From: JBCDCU01 sp039180865
GTDB taxonomy: Bacteria > Pseudomonadota > Alphaproteobacteria > Rhizobiales > JACESI01
Length of the DNA: 36,640 nt
Assembly: GCA_039180865.1 (NCBI GenBank)
Contig: JBCDCZ010000009.1
Span: forward strand, 1 to 36,640
Reading direction: 5' to 3'
The translations under genes were made by a program, and so were the position numbers. This document shows, piece after piece, positions 1-8,147 of the stretch. The notes under the pieces were generated by a model. That model had not been told where the DNA came from. It saw nothing but the letters and a program-made list of their open reading frames with translations, and searched no databases. Within the stretch, counting starts at the first letter, position 1; each line of letters starts with the position of its first letter.

Positions 1-1402
1 GGTCAATGACAATGGTGTGTCGGAGAGAGGGTACGATCTTGTCAAAGTCCTATCCTCCGCTACGACGGACGGACTGATCCCAAGCGATTATTTGAGCACC
101 TTTCCCGATGACTGGATGCATCGGGATCTTGCCGAACTCGAAATCGTTCTCACCAGTATGTTCCGCAAATGGGGTCGCGATCTTAATGGCGGGCGAACAA
201 CGCCCTCGATCACCTCTCCGGATATTGTCATTGCACGAAAGGATTTCGATCTTGCAGGCTGGCTGCTGGAGGTTGAACGAGCCGGGCCGGAGACGGTTCA
301 GCGGCGTCTCAGGCCAGCGCATCCACAGTATGACCGGCTTCGAAGCATGTTATCAGCCTATCGCGGCCTCGCTGCTCGTGGCGGCTGGCCCGCAATACCT
401 GATGATGTCGTTCTGAAACCGCTCGATCGACATGAACACGTTCGCGCGTTAAGGGCGAATATGACGGCGCGTGGCTATAATCACGTCAACACGAGCTCCG
501 ATCCTGACCTCTACGACAAAGAGCTTCTGAAAGCGGTCGTGCATTTTCAGGGGCGCAACGGGCTTGAGATCGATGGTGTTCTTGGACCGAAATCGTTCGC
601 CGCTCTGAACATGCCTGCAGAGGAACGTGTCAATCAGATTATTGTCAATATGGAGCGGTGGCGGTGGTTGCCGAACAATCTTGGCAAACGCTATGTGCTG
701 GTTAACCAGGCCGGCTTCCGGATGCGGCTCGTGGAAAAAGGGCGCACTGTTGATACGCGTCGGGTGATTGTCGGAAAGGCGTTTCATCGCTCGCCAATGT
801 TCTCCGACAAAATCCAATACCTCGATTTCAATCCGACATGGACCGTTCCGCGATCGATCGCTGGCAATGAAATCCTGCCGAAACTCAGACGCGATCCGGG
901 GTACCTCGCGGCCAACAATTACAAAGTCTATACATCCTGGAAGTCCGACGCCCCCGCGATGAGCCCCTTTACAATCAACTGGAGCGATGTGTCTTCTCGA
1001 CGCTTTCCCTACAAGAGTGTGCAGCAACCGGGGCCGGGAAATGCGCTTGGTAATGTGAAGTTTATGTTTCCGAACAAGTTCAACGTCTATCTGCACGATA
1101 CGCCGTCGCGTGGACTTTTCGCACGTGCTGAACGTGCATTGTCACATGGCTGTATCCGCGTGCACCGGCCGCTTGAATTCGCATCGCTCCTGTTCAGGAA
1201 TGATCAGGCAGGCCTCGACGGAAAGAAAATCGATAACATTGTTTCTTCCGGCAAGTTAACACGGGTGCGTCTCAAGACACCGGTCCCTGTTCATCTCGCC
1301 TATTTTACGGTCTGGGTGGATGACGACGGTATTCCAGCCTTCTTCAACGATGTCTATAAGCGCGACGATTTGGTCTCTCGCGTGTTTTTCGGTACGGTTT
1401 AG
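1..1402 (+). CDS. L,D-transpeptidase of the YcbB/LdtD type, 5'-truncated by the window edge
   Basis: Periplasmic peptidoglycan cross-linking enzyme that makes 3-3 links between meso-diaminopimelate residues. The frame is open to base 2 with no stop, so the GTG at 17 is probably internal and the signal peptide lies outside the window. Counting from that GTG, a helical scaffold region is followed by a peptidoglycan-binding motif (about 165-200, ending GVLGPKSFAALN) and a YkuD catalytic domain (about 220-420). The catalytic signature SHGCIRVHRP places the nucleophile Cys at about residue 379, preceded by an HDTPSRGLFARAERALSHGC context typical of the large YcbB subfamily rather than the small ErfK type. 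At least 466 residues are present; family members usually have 500-600. The following gene starts 200 bp downstream and is probably separate. Confidence 0.9.
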   Translation, partial: VNDNGVSERGYDLVKVLSSATTDGLIPSDYLSTFPDDWMHRDLAELEIVLTSMFRKWGRDLNGGRTTPSITSPDIVIARKDFDLAGWLLEVERAGPETVQRRLRPAHPQYDRLRSMLSAYRGLAARGGWPAIPDDVVLKPLDRHEHVRALRANMTARGYNHVNTSSDPDLYDKELLKAVVHFQGRNGLEIDGVLGPKSFAALNMPAEERVNQIIVNMERWRWLPNNLGKRYVLVNQAGFRMRLVEKGRTVDTRRVIVGKAFHRSPMFSDKIQYLDFNPTWTVPRSIAGNEILPKLRRDPGYLAANNYKVYTSWKSDAPAMSPFTINWSDVSSRRFPYKSVQQPGPGNALGNVKFMFPNKFNVYLHDTPSRGLFARAERALSHGCIRVHRPLEFASLLFRNDQAGLDGKKIDNIVSSGKLTRVRLKTPVPVHLAYFTVWVDDDGIPAFFNDVYKRDDLVSRVFFGTV

Positions 1403-1602
1403 TATATAAGTCGGGGCAATATTTACGGCTGATGCGATGGTGCGGCGATCGCAAACAATCTATAATCCGTGCCACGAATGTTTGGTTACCGATGCGCAGG
1501 GGCATTGGGGGTTTAGCTGGGATTGGGCAGTTCGTGGAGCGCGATTAGCGCCAATGATAGATCCGCACGCAAAGCGTTGCGCGCCGTCGCGCGGAGATAG
1601 AT

Positions 1603-2352
1603 TTGGTTGATTCGATAAACCCCGACCGGAATCCATTGGATGCCCTTTACGAGATGGAAATGAAGGATCGCGATGTGAAGGATCCGATCAGCGCCGCAGC
1701 GGCAGTCGAGAATGACAGGGATGTTTCGCCGGTCAAGACAAGCCGCCTGGAAGAATCTTTGCGTCTTATCCGTGAACAGGAAGCCGATCGTTCAACCGCA
1801 CGGGAGGATGGCCGCAAGGCGCAATATGCCCATCTTGAGCTTCTGAGGCGGGATATGACCGATGTCATCGACGATATTCCTGACACAATTGATTTCTTTG
1901 ACTTTCAGCTCAGTCACGGCCCGCGCCCAAGGCTTTGGATCGATGCTGCGGCCTTCGTCACATGTGCCAAAGACAATGACCGCTTTCGATTGCTACGCGA
2001 TACGAGAAACGGGCGCATTGTGCTCGCAGACGACAAGAGCCGCGATAGTATTCAAGATGCAGTCATTGCCTATGTGGCGGAGAGGATTGATCTACAAAAT
2101 CGGGAAATAGATCTGCCAATCGGCACACCTGGCGGTTCAGCGGCCGACCAGCCGAAGACAGAGACGGAACCAGAACGAACGACACCTGTCAGCAATGACA
2201 ATACCGAGCCGGAAGAGACCAAAGTGCTTCGCCCACGGGTCGTGCGGGGTATGTCCATTGGACAGGGAATTATTCTGTTTTCACTCGGATTCATTTCGGG
2301 GGCCGCGGCCCTTTTGGCGCTCGCCTGGTTCCATACGGAACTCGGTCTCTAG
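1603..2352 (+). CDS. Hypothetical protein with a single C-terminal membrane segment
   Basis: I do not recognise a family. The start is TTG at 1603, preceded by GCGGAG at 1591-1596 with a 6-base spacer. The 249-residue product is charged and hydrophilic for about 215 residues, with a short low-complexity stretch around 180-205 rich in Glu, Thr and Pro. It ends in one hydrophobic helix (about 221-244, beginning SIGQGIILFSLGF) with only a few residues after it. The topology therefore resembles a tail-anchored inner-membrane protein with a cytoplasmic body. A region around residues 85-165 (DTIDFFDFQLSHGPRPRLWID) looks like a folded domain. Its stop codon shares a CTAG palindrome with the stop of the convergent phosphoesterase gene. 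Confidence 0.7.
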   Translation: MVDSINPDRNPLDALYEMEMKDRDVKDPISAAAAVENDRDVSPVKTSRLEESLRLIREQEADRSTAREDGRKAQYAHLELLRRDMTDVIDDIPDTIDFFDFQLSHGPRPRLWIDAAAFVTCAKDNDRFRLLRDTRNGRIVLADDKSRDSIQDAVIAYVAERIDLQNREIDLPIGTPGGSAADQPKTETEPERTTPVSNDNTEPEETKVLRPRVVRGMSIGQGIILFSLGFISGAAALLALAWFHTELGL

Positions 2353-3287
2353 CTTAACCTTTCGCGATGTTCGCTCTTGAACCCGCCTGCCGTCAGGCAC
2401 CGTTTTTCCCAATCGCAATGCCAGCGATCTCCATTGGGGCGCAGGTGAAACAAATTGTAGGATGCCGGATCGCGGTGGCTTGAAAGCCCGCTCGAGGCGC
2501 TGGCAACACCGATGACAGGCACTGGACCATTTGGACCGTCGATTGCGTGTTTGGTGTGCTTATGGGTATGGCCGTGGAGGATCAGATCGACCTGCTTTTC
2601 CCTTAACAGCCGCCGCAATGATGCACCATCGGTCAGCCGTTTATACCAGGACGTGCTGCGGGGATGAGGTGGGTGATGGATCAGAACAACGCGGAAAAGG
2701 TCGGTCGCCTGAAAATCGTCCAGGAGTTCTTCCAGCCGATTCAGTTGCGCTCTACCAAGGGTTCCTGTCGCGAAGAACGGCGGTGTCGCGCCCGCACTTG
2801 AGAGGCCGATAATCGCCAGTGGTCCCCGTTGCCTGACATAGGGAAACATGACCTCACTGCGGCTCTTCGAGACCATTGATAGCGATGCGGCATCGTTGTC
2901 GCCAATCAGATATGGCTGCCAGGACGTGAGCGCTTTCTTTAGAACGCCCGGCACATAGGAATCGTGATTGCCACAAACAAGCGAGACGCGATCAGGGCTG
3001 CCAAGGTCAGCAAGCCAGTCGGCGGCGCGCTCAATTTCCAAGTCCAACCCGATGTTAATGAGGTCGCCAGTCACGGCAATATGGTCCGGTGTCTGCGCCT
3101 TAAGATCGGCGATGAGATGTTCGAGTGTATCGGTTTCCAGATGCCGCGCGCGATTTCGGTGATAGTTGAGATAGCCCGTGATGCGTTTCGACGCGAGCTC
3201 CTTGAGGCGTGCTGGAGGAAGCGGCGCCAAATGCGGGTCGGAAAGATGGGCAAGTGTGAACATGGATTGCGGCAGGTGAAGAAGCAT
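2349..3287 (-). CDS. Calcineurin-like metallophosphoesterase (Icc/CpdA class)
   Basis: Cytoplasmic two-metal phosphoesterase; the Icc/CpdA class includes 3',5'-cAMP phosphodiesterases, but the substrate cannot be fixed from sequence. All five metal-binding blocks are present in order, numbered from the chosen ATG at 3287: DPH (17-19), GDLIN (74-78), GNHD (106-109), HH (204-205) and HGHTH (238-242). The frame extends 29 codons further upstream, but that would run into the divergent NUDIX gene. The ATG at 3287 has an AAGAGA-like ribosome site and another ATG at 3263 begins MFTLAHLSDPH, a common N-terminus in this family. The likely length is 304-312 residues. With this start, about 44 bp separate it from the divergent NUDIX start at 3332. 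Confidence 0.87.
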   Translation of the reverse strand: MLLHLPQSMFTLAHLSDPHLAPLPPARLKELASKRITGYLNYHRNRARHLETDTLEHLIADLKAQTPDHIAVTGDLINIGLDLEIERAADWLADLGSPDRVSLVCGNHDSYVPGVLKKALTSWQPYLIGDNDAASLSMVSKSRSEVMFPYVRQRGPLAIIGLSSAGATPPFFATGTLGRAQLNRLEELLDDFQATDLFRVVLIHHPPHPRSTSWYKRLTDGASLRRLLREKQVDLILHGHTHKHTKHAIDGPNGPVPVIGVASASSGLSSHRDPASYNLFHLRPNGDRWHCDWEKRCLTAGGFKSEHRERLS

Positions 3288-3331
3288 GATCTCTTGCCGC
3301 CACTGACTACACCATTGGATCACCGGTTGAA

Positions 3332-3799
3332 ATGTCTTCGTTCTTAAGACTGTCCGCAAGGACGTTTCTGGCAATTCAGCGCTGGCGACGGGGTATGACG
3401 CTTGGGGTGCGTGCTATCTGCATGGACGAAGATCAGCGCGTGTTTCTTGTCAAACATACCTATACGCCGGGCTGGTATCTGCCGGGAGGCGGGGTAGAAG
3501 CCGGGGAAACACTGCATCAAGCTCTTGAAAAGGAATTGCGGGAAGAGGGAAACATCACGCTGAGTGAGCCCGGAGAGCTTTTTGGTGTTTATCAAAACCG
3601 CAACGCGTCACCGCGCGATCATGTGGCTCTCTTCGTATGTTCTTTCTGGCAACAGGCTGCGCCACCCGTTGTACCGAATCGGGAAATAGCCGCTGTTGGC
3701 TTTTTCAATGTGCGCGAGTTGCCCGAAGACGCGACAGCAGCAACGCGGCGGCGGCTGGACGAGGTCCTGAACGCTGCCGAGCGGTCAGCGATCTGGTGA
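3332..3799 (+). CDS. NUDIX hydrolase
   Basis: Small cytoplasmic hydrolase of nucleoside diphosphates linked to another moiety; substrate unknown. The 155-residue product has the NUDIX fold lead-in (GVRAICMDEDQRVFLVKHTY, then WYLPGGGVEAGET) and a NUDIX box at about 53-75. The box reads G-x5-E-x7-K-E-L-x-E-E-x-N-I, so the usual first Arg is Lys and the late Gly is Asn, while the metal-binding glutamates of the REUXEE core are kept. The hydrophobic residues near 10-25 are too few and too charged for a convincing membrane anchor. It is divergent from the metallophosphoesterase and convergent with the TPR gene, with only 4 bp between the two stops. Confidence 0.88.
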   Translation: MSSFLRLSARTFLAIQRWRRGMTLGVRAICMDEDQRVFLVKHTYTPGWYLPGGGVEAGETLHQALEKELREEGNITLSEPGELFGVYQNRNASPRDHVALFVCSFWQQAAPPVVPNREIAAVGFFNVRELPEDATAATRRRLDEVLNAAERSAIW

Positions 3800-3803
3800 G
3801 GAA

Positions 3804-4505
3804 TCAGAGTTCCTCGCCAACTTTGTTTTCAACCGGTTCCTGACCAGGCGCTGGTATCTGGCCGAGAAGGAAACGTTCATACATCCAGGGGTGAATGGCA
3901 ACAGCGATCAGAAGCGCTTCGCGGGCGCGTTCCTGCCGTCCCTGATGAAACAGAATACGCGCCTTACCCGATAAGGCGCCGAAATGTTTTGGTTCAAGCG
4001 CGAGCGCTTTTTCAATGTCCTCAAGCGCTTCGTCGAATTTTTCCTGGAGGAAATTGATGTAGGCGCGCTGGTTCCAGCCTTCGGAGTAGTCCGGCGCCTT
4101 TTCGATGGCCTCGTTGAGAAGAGTGCGGGCTCCATCGTAGTCATACCAGCGCCGTCTTTCCATTGATTTTTCAATGAGTTCCCGGACTTCGGCGCTTGGA
4201 GCGCTTGCAAGCCAGTTTCGCCAGATCTTGTCTGCAACAAACCGTCCGCCGGCCTCGCTTTGTGTATCCTTTAAGAGTGCGAAGAGCCGCTCACGCTCAA
4301 CTGCTTTGTCTTCGTTATAGGCCTTTTGGACGGCGTCATCGAGAAACCGGAGTTCTTCGAGCTGCTGTTGCTGTTGTGTGAGAGCGTTGGGCTGCTCGCT
4401 ATTCTGATTATCGGTCGGCAATGTTTGCGCGAAACCCTGTACAGCAAATCCGCCTATCAAAATGAGGGTCGCAAGGGCAAGTTTTATAAGATCGAAAAAA
4501 GGCAT
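3804..4505 (-). CDS. Exported tetratricopeptide-repeat protein
   Basis: The product starts with a clear signal peptide (MPFFDLIKLALATLILIGGF, likely cleaved after GFA), then a Gln-rich stretch (LTQQQQQLEEL), then helical repeats. The best TPR units are around YDGARTLLNEAIEKAPDYSE and EKFDEALEDIEKALALEPKH, followed by a third, weaker one. This suggests a periplasmic protein-interaction scaffold. ATG 4505 is preferred because it has GGAG seven bases upstream and begins the signal peptide; a longer GTG start at 4562 would overlap the stop of the upstream gene and bury the signal peptide. The start codon lies in the 3' arm of a perfect 11-bp inverted repeat (4501-4537). It lies 53 bp behind the hydroquinone reductase gene on the same strand. 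Confidence 0.85.
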   Translation of the reverse strand: MPFFDLIKLALATLILIGGFAVQGFAQTLPTDNQNSEQPNALTQQQQQLEELRFLDDAVQKAYNEDKAVERERLFALLKDTQSEAGGRFVADKIWRNWLASAPSAEVRELIEKSMERRRWYDYDGARTLLNEAIEKAPDYSEGWNQRAYINFLQEKFDEALEDIEKALALEPKHFGALSGKARILFHQGRQERAREALLIAVAIHPWMYERFLLGQIPAPGQEPVENKVGEEL

Positions 4506-4537
4506 GATCGGACTCCGAAGTTCGAACCGATCATGCC
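4501..4537 (-). promoter_or_regulatory. Perfect 11-bp inverted repeat covering the TPR gene start codon
   Basis: GGCATGATCGG (4501-4511) and CCGATCATGCC (4527-4537) are exact reverse complements around a 15-base spacer. In the minus-strand mRNA the ATG at 4505 falls in the 3' arm, while its GGAG Shine-Dalgarno sequence is in the loop. The hairpin could control translation of the TPR gene, or terminate or pause transcripts from the upstream hydroquinone reductase gene. The repeat is directly visible; the function is inferred. No long U tract follows immediately, which argues against a simple terminator, although a run of six T after the next two bases (CC) is present within the coding sequence. 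Confidence 0.6.
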
Positions 4538-4558
4538 CTGAGCAACTGTTTCGTGCAA

Positions 4559-5545
4559 TCACGCGGCGATCAAAGCGCTGCGATTGTGGGGACGCATGAA
4601 ATCGATGTCCGGACCAACTGGTACGATCCGCGTCGGGTTGATGGATTCGTGGCTCTCGTAATAATGACGCTTGATGTGGTCCATGTTTACGGTCTCAGCT
4701 ACGCCCGGCACCTGATAAAGCTGACGCAGATAATTTGACAGGTTCGGATAGTCTTCGATGCGTCTGATATTGCACTTGAAATGACCGACATAGACCGGAT
4801 CAAAGCGCACCAGTGTTGTGAAGAGCCTCCAATCGGCCTCTGTAATCCGGTCGCCTGCAAGAAATGCCTGCCGGCTCAGAATATCCTCGACCTGATCAAG
4901 TGTCTTGAAGAGCGTGCTAACGGCCTCCTCGTAGGCTTCCGGCGTCGTTGCAAAACCTGATTTGTACACGCCATTGTTGATGCCGTGATAAACGATTTCG
5001 TTGATCTCATCGATCTTGCCGCGCAAATCTTCGGGGTAATAATCGGTCTTGCTCGATGCGAATTCGTTAAACGCGGTGTTGAGCATCCGAATGATCTCGG
5101 AGGATTCATTGGAAACAATCGTTCCGGTCTTCTTGTCCCATAAAACCGGAACAGTGACGCGCCCGGTGTAGGTCGGGTCAGCCTTGACGTAGATTTCCGA
5201 CATGGCTTGCGCGTTGAAGAGCGGATCAGGGATAGCGCCTGGATTATCTGAAAATTCCCAGCCTTTCGATCCCATAAAGTGATCGACGACGGACACTGTT
5301 ATGACGTCCTGCAGACCTTTTAGCGCCCGGAAAATCAGCGTGCGGTGCGCCCAGGGACATGCCAGTGAAACATAGAGATGGTATCGGTCGCGCTCAGCCT
5401 TGAAACCGCCAGTACCGCTTGGGCCAGCGCTGCCATCGGCGGTTATCCAATTTCTAAACTGCGCTTCGCTGCGCACAAATTTTCCGCCGGTTGATTTGGT
5501 ATCGTACCATTGATCATGCCAGACGCCGTCTACCAATAATCCCAT
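4559..5545 (-). CDS. yqjG: Glutathionyl-hydroquinone reductase (YqjG/PcpF-type, Xi-class GST)
   Basis: Cytoplasmic enzyme that reduces glutathionyl-hydroquinones to hydroquinones, using a catalytic Cys and glutathione. The 328-residue length matches the Xi-class family. The N-terminal thioredoxin-fold domain carries the CPWA motif with Cys63 (SLACPWAHRTLIF), then the conserved VVDHFMGSKGWEF and a VPVLWDKKTGTIVSNESSEI glutathione-binding segment with the cis-Pro; the C-terminal helical GST domain follows (about 180-315). ATG 5545 has GGAGA six bases upstream. It is the first gene of a possible two-gene unit with the exported TPR gene. The symbol follows the E. coli homologue. Confidence 0.93.
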   Translation of the reverse strand: MGLLVDGVWHDQWYDTKSTGGKFVRSEAQFRNWITADGSAGPSGTGGFKAERDRYHLYVSLACPWAHRTLIFRALKGLQDVITVSVVDHFMGSKGWEFSDNPGAIPDPLFNAQAMSEIYVKADPTYTGRVTVPVLWDKKTGTIVSNESSEIIRMLNTAFNEFASSKTDYYPEDLRGKIDEINEIVYHGINNGVYKSGFATTPEAYEEAVSTLFKTLDQVEDILSRQAFLAGDRITEADWRLFTTLVRFDPVYVGHFKCNIRRIEDYPNLSNYLRQLYQVPGVAETVNMDHIKRHYYESHESINPTRIVPVGPDIDFMRPHNRSALIAA

Positions 5546-5664
5546 TGTTCGTCTCCGTGTTTGAAGGTGGCCTTGTTATCTCAGATAGGCGCCCTTTGCA
5601 GCCGATAAACCGGCAGACCGTCTAACAGATTGTTCAGCGTTTGCCTGACTTTTTGACCTTTGGA

Positions 5665-5693
5665 TTGTCGGGTCGGAATTTGGAACCGACTAT
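5665..5693 (+). promoter_or_regulatory. Weak promoter candidate upstream of the periplasmic sensor gene
   Basis: TTGTCG (5665-5670) and GACTAT (5688-5693) are separated by 17 bases. The -10 element matches the consensus poorly. The spacer holds a short GTCGG/CCGAC inverted repeat that could bind a regulator. This is offered only as the best-looking candidate in the 215-bp gap between the divergent hydroquinone reductase and the sensor gene. Confidence 0.2.
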
Positions 5694-5766
5694 GGAAATT
5701 TTAACGCGTTTGAAAGTTCTTTCACGGAAAGTTGAAGTATAGCCACAGCCCATAGGAGGATTGAAG

Positions 5767-6351
5767 GTGCTCAAATCCGTTCTGAAGACCGCCGTAATAC
5801 CCGTCGCCCTTATTGTACCATTTTCCGCTGCGAATGCCGAAGAACCGCATGTGCAGCCAATGAAAGAATTTCTTTCCGAACAAGTTATGCCCTGGCTCTC
5901 AGACCCGGCAGTGGTCAACGCGATCAAAGCTCAAAACGAGAAGCATGCCGGACTTAGCGAAGCAGAGATCGATACCCTCGACAAACAATGGCGCGCTGAA
6001 GTTGATCAGTCCGCTCGGCCATTGATCGAAAGTGTCCTTGGAAACTCGCTGTCTTCCTTCCTTTCAGAAAAGAAAAACTCTGCCCAAGGCGCGATCACCG
6101 AAATGTTCGTCATGGACAATAAAGGGCTCAATGTCGGCCAGTCCGACGTCACTTCAGACTATTGGCAGGGTGATGAAGGTAAGTGGAAGAAAACCTACCT
6201 TGTCGGTCCGGACGCAGTCTTTGTTGACGAAATCGAAGAAGATGAATCGACCCAGACACTGCAGTCTCAGGCAAGCGTCGCAATCAAGGATCCGGCGACC
6301 GGTGAAGTGATTGGCGCGATCACAGTCGCTGTCGACGTCGACACACTTTAA
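5767..6351 (+). CDS. Periplasmic sensor-like protein (Cache/PAS-like, methyl-accepting partner)
   Basis: The protein has a signal peptide (MLKSVLKTAVIPVALIVPFS, cleaved near ANA|EEP) and a single sensory-looking domain. The C-terminal part, VMDNKGLNVGQSDVTSDYWQ, then QSQASVAIKDPATGEVIGAI, resembles the last strands of Cache domains, including the typical DP-TGEVIGAITV motif. It has no transmembrane helix besides the signal, so it is probably soluble in the periplasm. A TTG at 5761 lies directly against AGGAGGA (5754-5760) and cannot use it; GTG 5767 sits six bases after it and is the better start. The gene lies 79 bp upstream of a chemoreceptor gene, which suggests it binds a ligand and presents it to that receptor. 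This role is inferred from context. Confidence 0.8.
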   Translation: MLKSVLKTAVIPVALIVPFSAANAEEPHVQPMKEFLSEQVMPWLSDPAVVNAIKAQNEKHAGLSEAEIDTLDKQWRAEVDQSARPLIESVLGNSLSSFLSEKKNSAQGAITEMFVMDNKGLNVGQSDVTSDYWQGDEGKWKKTYLVGPDAVFVDEIEEDESTQTLQSQASVAIKDPATGEVIGAITVAVDVDTL

Positions 6352-6363
6352 TCCATTCCCCCT

Positions 6364-6387
6364 CAAGGCGCGTGTTTGCGCGCCTTG
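6364..6387 (+). terminator. Perfect 9-bp hairpin between the sensor gene and the chemoreceptor gene
   Basis: CAAGGCGCG and CGCGCCTTG are exact reverse complements around a 6-base loop (TGTTTG). A weak T run (CCATTTT) follows nine bases later. The hairpin is 12 bp after the sensor stop and about 44 bp before the chemoreceptor GTG. It may act as a partial terminator, an mRNA 3'-end stabiliser for the sensor message, or both, giving more sensor than receptor. Confidence 0.55.
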
Positions 6388-6430
6388 AACTCCCCATTTT
6401 CAAGGCATATTGCCCCGAGGAGCCGATACG

Positions 6431-8089
6431 GTGTCTGATATTGCTAGCGCGAAGTCCGGAAAAAAAGGCCTTTCCATTGCAGTTAAACTTTCCATCGGTG
6501 TTGTCGCCATTTCTGTGGCGGCCATTCTTGCGACCACATTTTTTGCCGGTCGCGCGATCGACCAGATGATGCGTGATGCTTTCGTTGAAACGCACATGAC
6601 CATCACGCAACTACAGTCCGATTCTGCGTCGGGTGCCCTGCGCTGGAAAAAAGCGGAACAGGTCGAAAAAGATCTCAAAGGCCTAACCGGTCAGGATGAT
6701 GGCGTCGTCAGTGGAGTTATCGCGACGGACGCAGAAGGAAATCCCGTTTTCGAAACGGCGGGTGTCGCTGACGTGGCCGCAACTTTGAAAGCCCTGGTCG
6801 ATCAAGCCCGTCCCCTCGACGTTGGCGAGACGTCCATGCGGGTCGGTGAAAACGGTGACATCGTAATCATCTCTCCTTCTTTCAACGAGAAGAGAGGCAA
6901 GGTTGAAGGCTATGTGGCCGTGTCATGGTCCACAGCGGCCCTTCGTGGGAAAATCGTCGAGAAACAGGTTCTCATTGCTGGCCTTGTGGCCCTGTCATTC
7001 TTAGTTGTTATTGTCGCTATTGTTCTCTTCATCAACAAACTGGTCAATCAGCCGCTCAATAATGTTGTGGAACGCATACGCGCACTGTCCGGAGGTGATA
7101 CGGATGCCGAGATACCGCACCTTGATCGTCGCGATGTGATCGGTGTGCTTGCCGGATCAGTAGGCGAACTCAGATTGAGCGAATTGAAACGCGTCGAACT
7201 CGAAGAGAAACAGCGTGCAGACAATGCCGAGCGCGAAGAAAGGCAAGCGCGCCTTGAACAGGCCGTCTCATCGTTCCGTGAATCGATTGACGGTCTGATG
7301 AATTCCGTGGACCAGAAAATTCTGCAAATGCGAGACACTGCCGACGTCCTCGCGCATGCGGCTGATGATGCCACCGGCAAAACGGAGACTGTCGCCGCAT
7401 CCTCGAGCGAGGCGTCAACCAATGTCCAGGCGGTTTCAAGTGCTGCGGAGGAATTGTCGATGTCAATTCGCGAAATCGGGCAACAGGTCGAAAACTCGAC
7501 GCGTATTATTGGTGATGCCGACCGCGAAGCGCGGACCTCGTCTGAGAAGATGGCAAACCTTGCCGCCACATCCGAAAAAATCGGCGATGTGGTCGAACTG
7601 ATCCTGAGCATTGCTGAGAAGACCAATCTTCTCGCCCTCAACGCAACCATCGAATCGGCACGTGCCGGTGAGGCCGGAAAAGGTTTTGCGGTTGTTGCGA
7701 ACGAGGTGAAGGATCTTGCGACACAAACAGCAAAGGCCACGGATGAGATTTCCGAACAGGTCAATCAGATCCAGGCGGCAACGCGTGAGGCAAGGGAAGG
7801 GATCGACGCTGTTGTCGATATCATGACCAAAGTGACCGAAACATCCGGCATGATTGCAAGCGCGGTGCAACAACAGTCTGGCGCTACGGACGATATCAGC
7901 TCAAACATTGCTCGCGTTGCGGACAACGCGCGCATGGTCGTGGAGACGCTCGGCGAGGTCGGTGATGCGGTCGGCCGGGCACACAGCGTATCCGGTGATG
8001 TAACGGCGGCTTCAGATACGTTTACCGAGACCATTCGCAAGGTTGGCGAAGAGGTTGATCGTCTGAGCGCGGATGTCGCTGCGGCTTAA
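6431..8089 (+). CDS. Methyl-accepting chemotaxis protein
   Basis: Inner-membrane chemoreceptor of 552 residues. The order is a short cytoplasmic N-terminus, TM1 (about 20-40), a periplasmic domain of about 140 residues, TM2 (about 180-203), HAMP (about 205-258) and a long coiled-coil signalling domain. The signalling tip is well conserved (EKTNLLALNATIESARAGEA then GKGFAVVANEVKDLA, about 394-428), so it should bind CheA and CheW. No C-terminal CheR/CheB tether pentapeptide is seen. GTG 6431 is chosen because GAGGAG lies eight bases upstream; the upstream TTG at 6410 has no ribosome site. It follows a periplasmic sensor-like gene on the same strand and is closed by a strong terminator. No cheA/cheW genes are in the window. 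Confidence 0.93.
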   Translation: MSDIASAKSGKKGLSIAVKLSIGVVAISVAAILATTFFAGRAIDQMMRDAFVETHMTITQLQSDSASGALRWKKAEQVEKDLKGLTGQDDGVVSGVIATDAEGNPVFETAGVADVAATLKALVDQARPLDVGETSMRVGENGDIVIISPSFNEKRGKVEGYVAVSWSTAALRGKIVEKQVLIAGLVALSFLVVIVAIVLFINKLVNQPLNNVVERIRALSGGDTDAEIPHLDRRDVIGVLAGSVGELRLSELKRVELEEKQRADNAEREERQARLEQAVSSFRESIDGLMNSVDQKILQMRDTADVLAHAADDATGKTETVAASSSEASTNVQAVSSAAEELSMSIREIGQQVENSTRIIGDADREARTSSEKMANLAATSEKIGDVVELILSIAEKTNLLALNATIESARAGEAGKGFAVVANEVKDLATQTAKATDEISEQVNQIQAATREAREGIDAVVDIMTKVTETSGMIASAVQQQSGATDDISSNIARVADNARMVVETLGEVGDAVGRAHSVSGDVTAASDTFTETIRKVGEEVDRLSADVAAA

Positions 8090-8111
8090 GCCTCGGTAGC
8101 AAGATTTGAAG

Positions 8112-8147
8112 AAAGAGCGGCCTCTGGCCGCTCTTTTTGGTTTTTTC
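8112..8147 (+). terminator. Rho-independent terminator of the chemoreceptor gene
   Basis: AAAGAGCGGCC (8112-8122), a TCT loop, GGCCGCTCTTT (8126-8136), then TTGGTTTTTTC. This is an 11-bp perfect stem with two T tracts, 22 bp after the stop codon. Confidence 0.9.

Noticed and set aside
449..1096. Minus-strand open frame of 215 codons opposite the L,D-transpeptidase
   Set aside because: The plus strand carries a clear catalytic domain over the same bases; the opposite frame shows no motif.
7048..7764. A long minus-strand open frame (238 codons) opposite the chemoreceptor gene
   Set aside because: It mirrors a conserved chemoreceptor signalling domain, is Ser/Arg-rich as shadow frames usually are, and has no ribosome site or family likeness.
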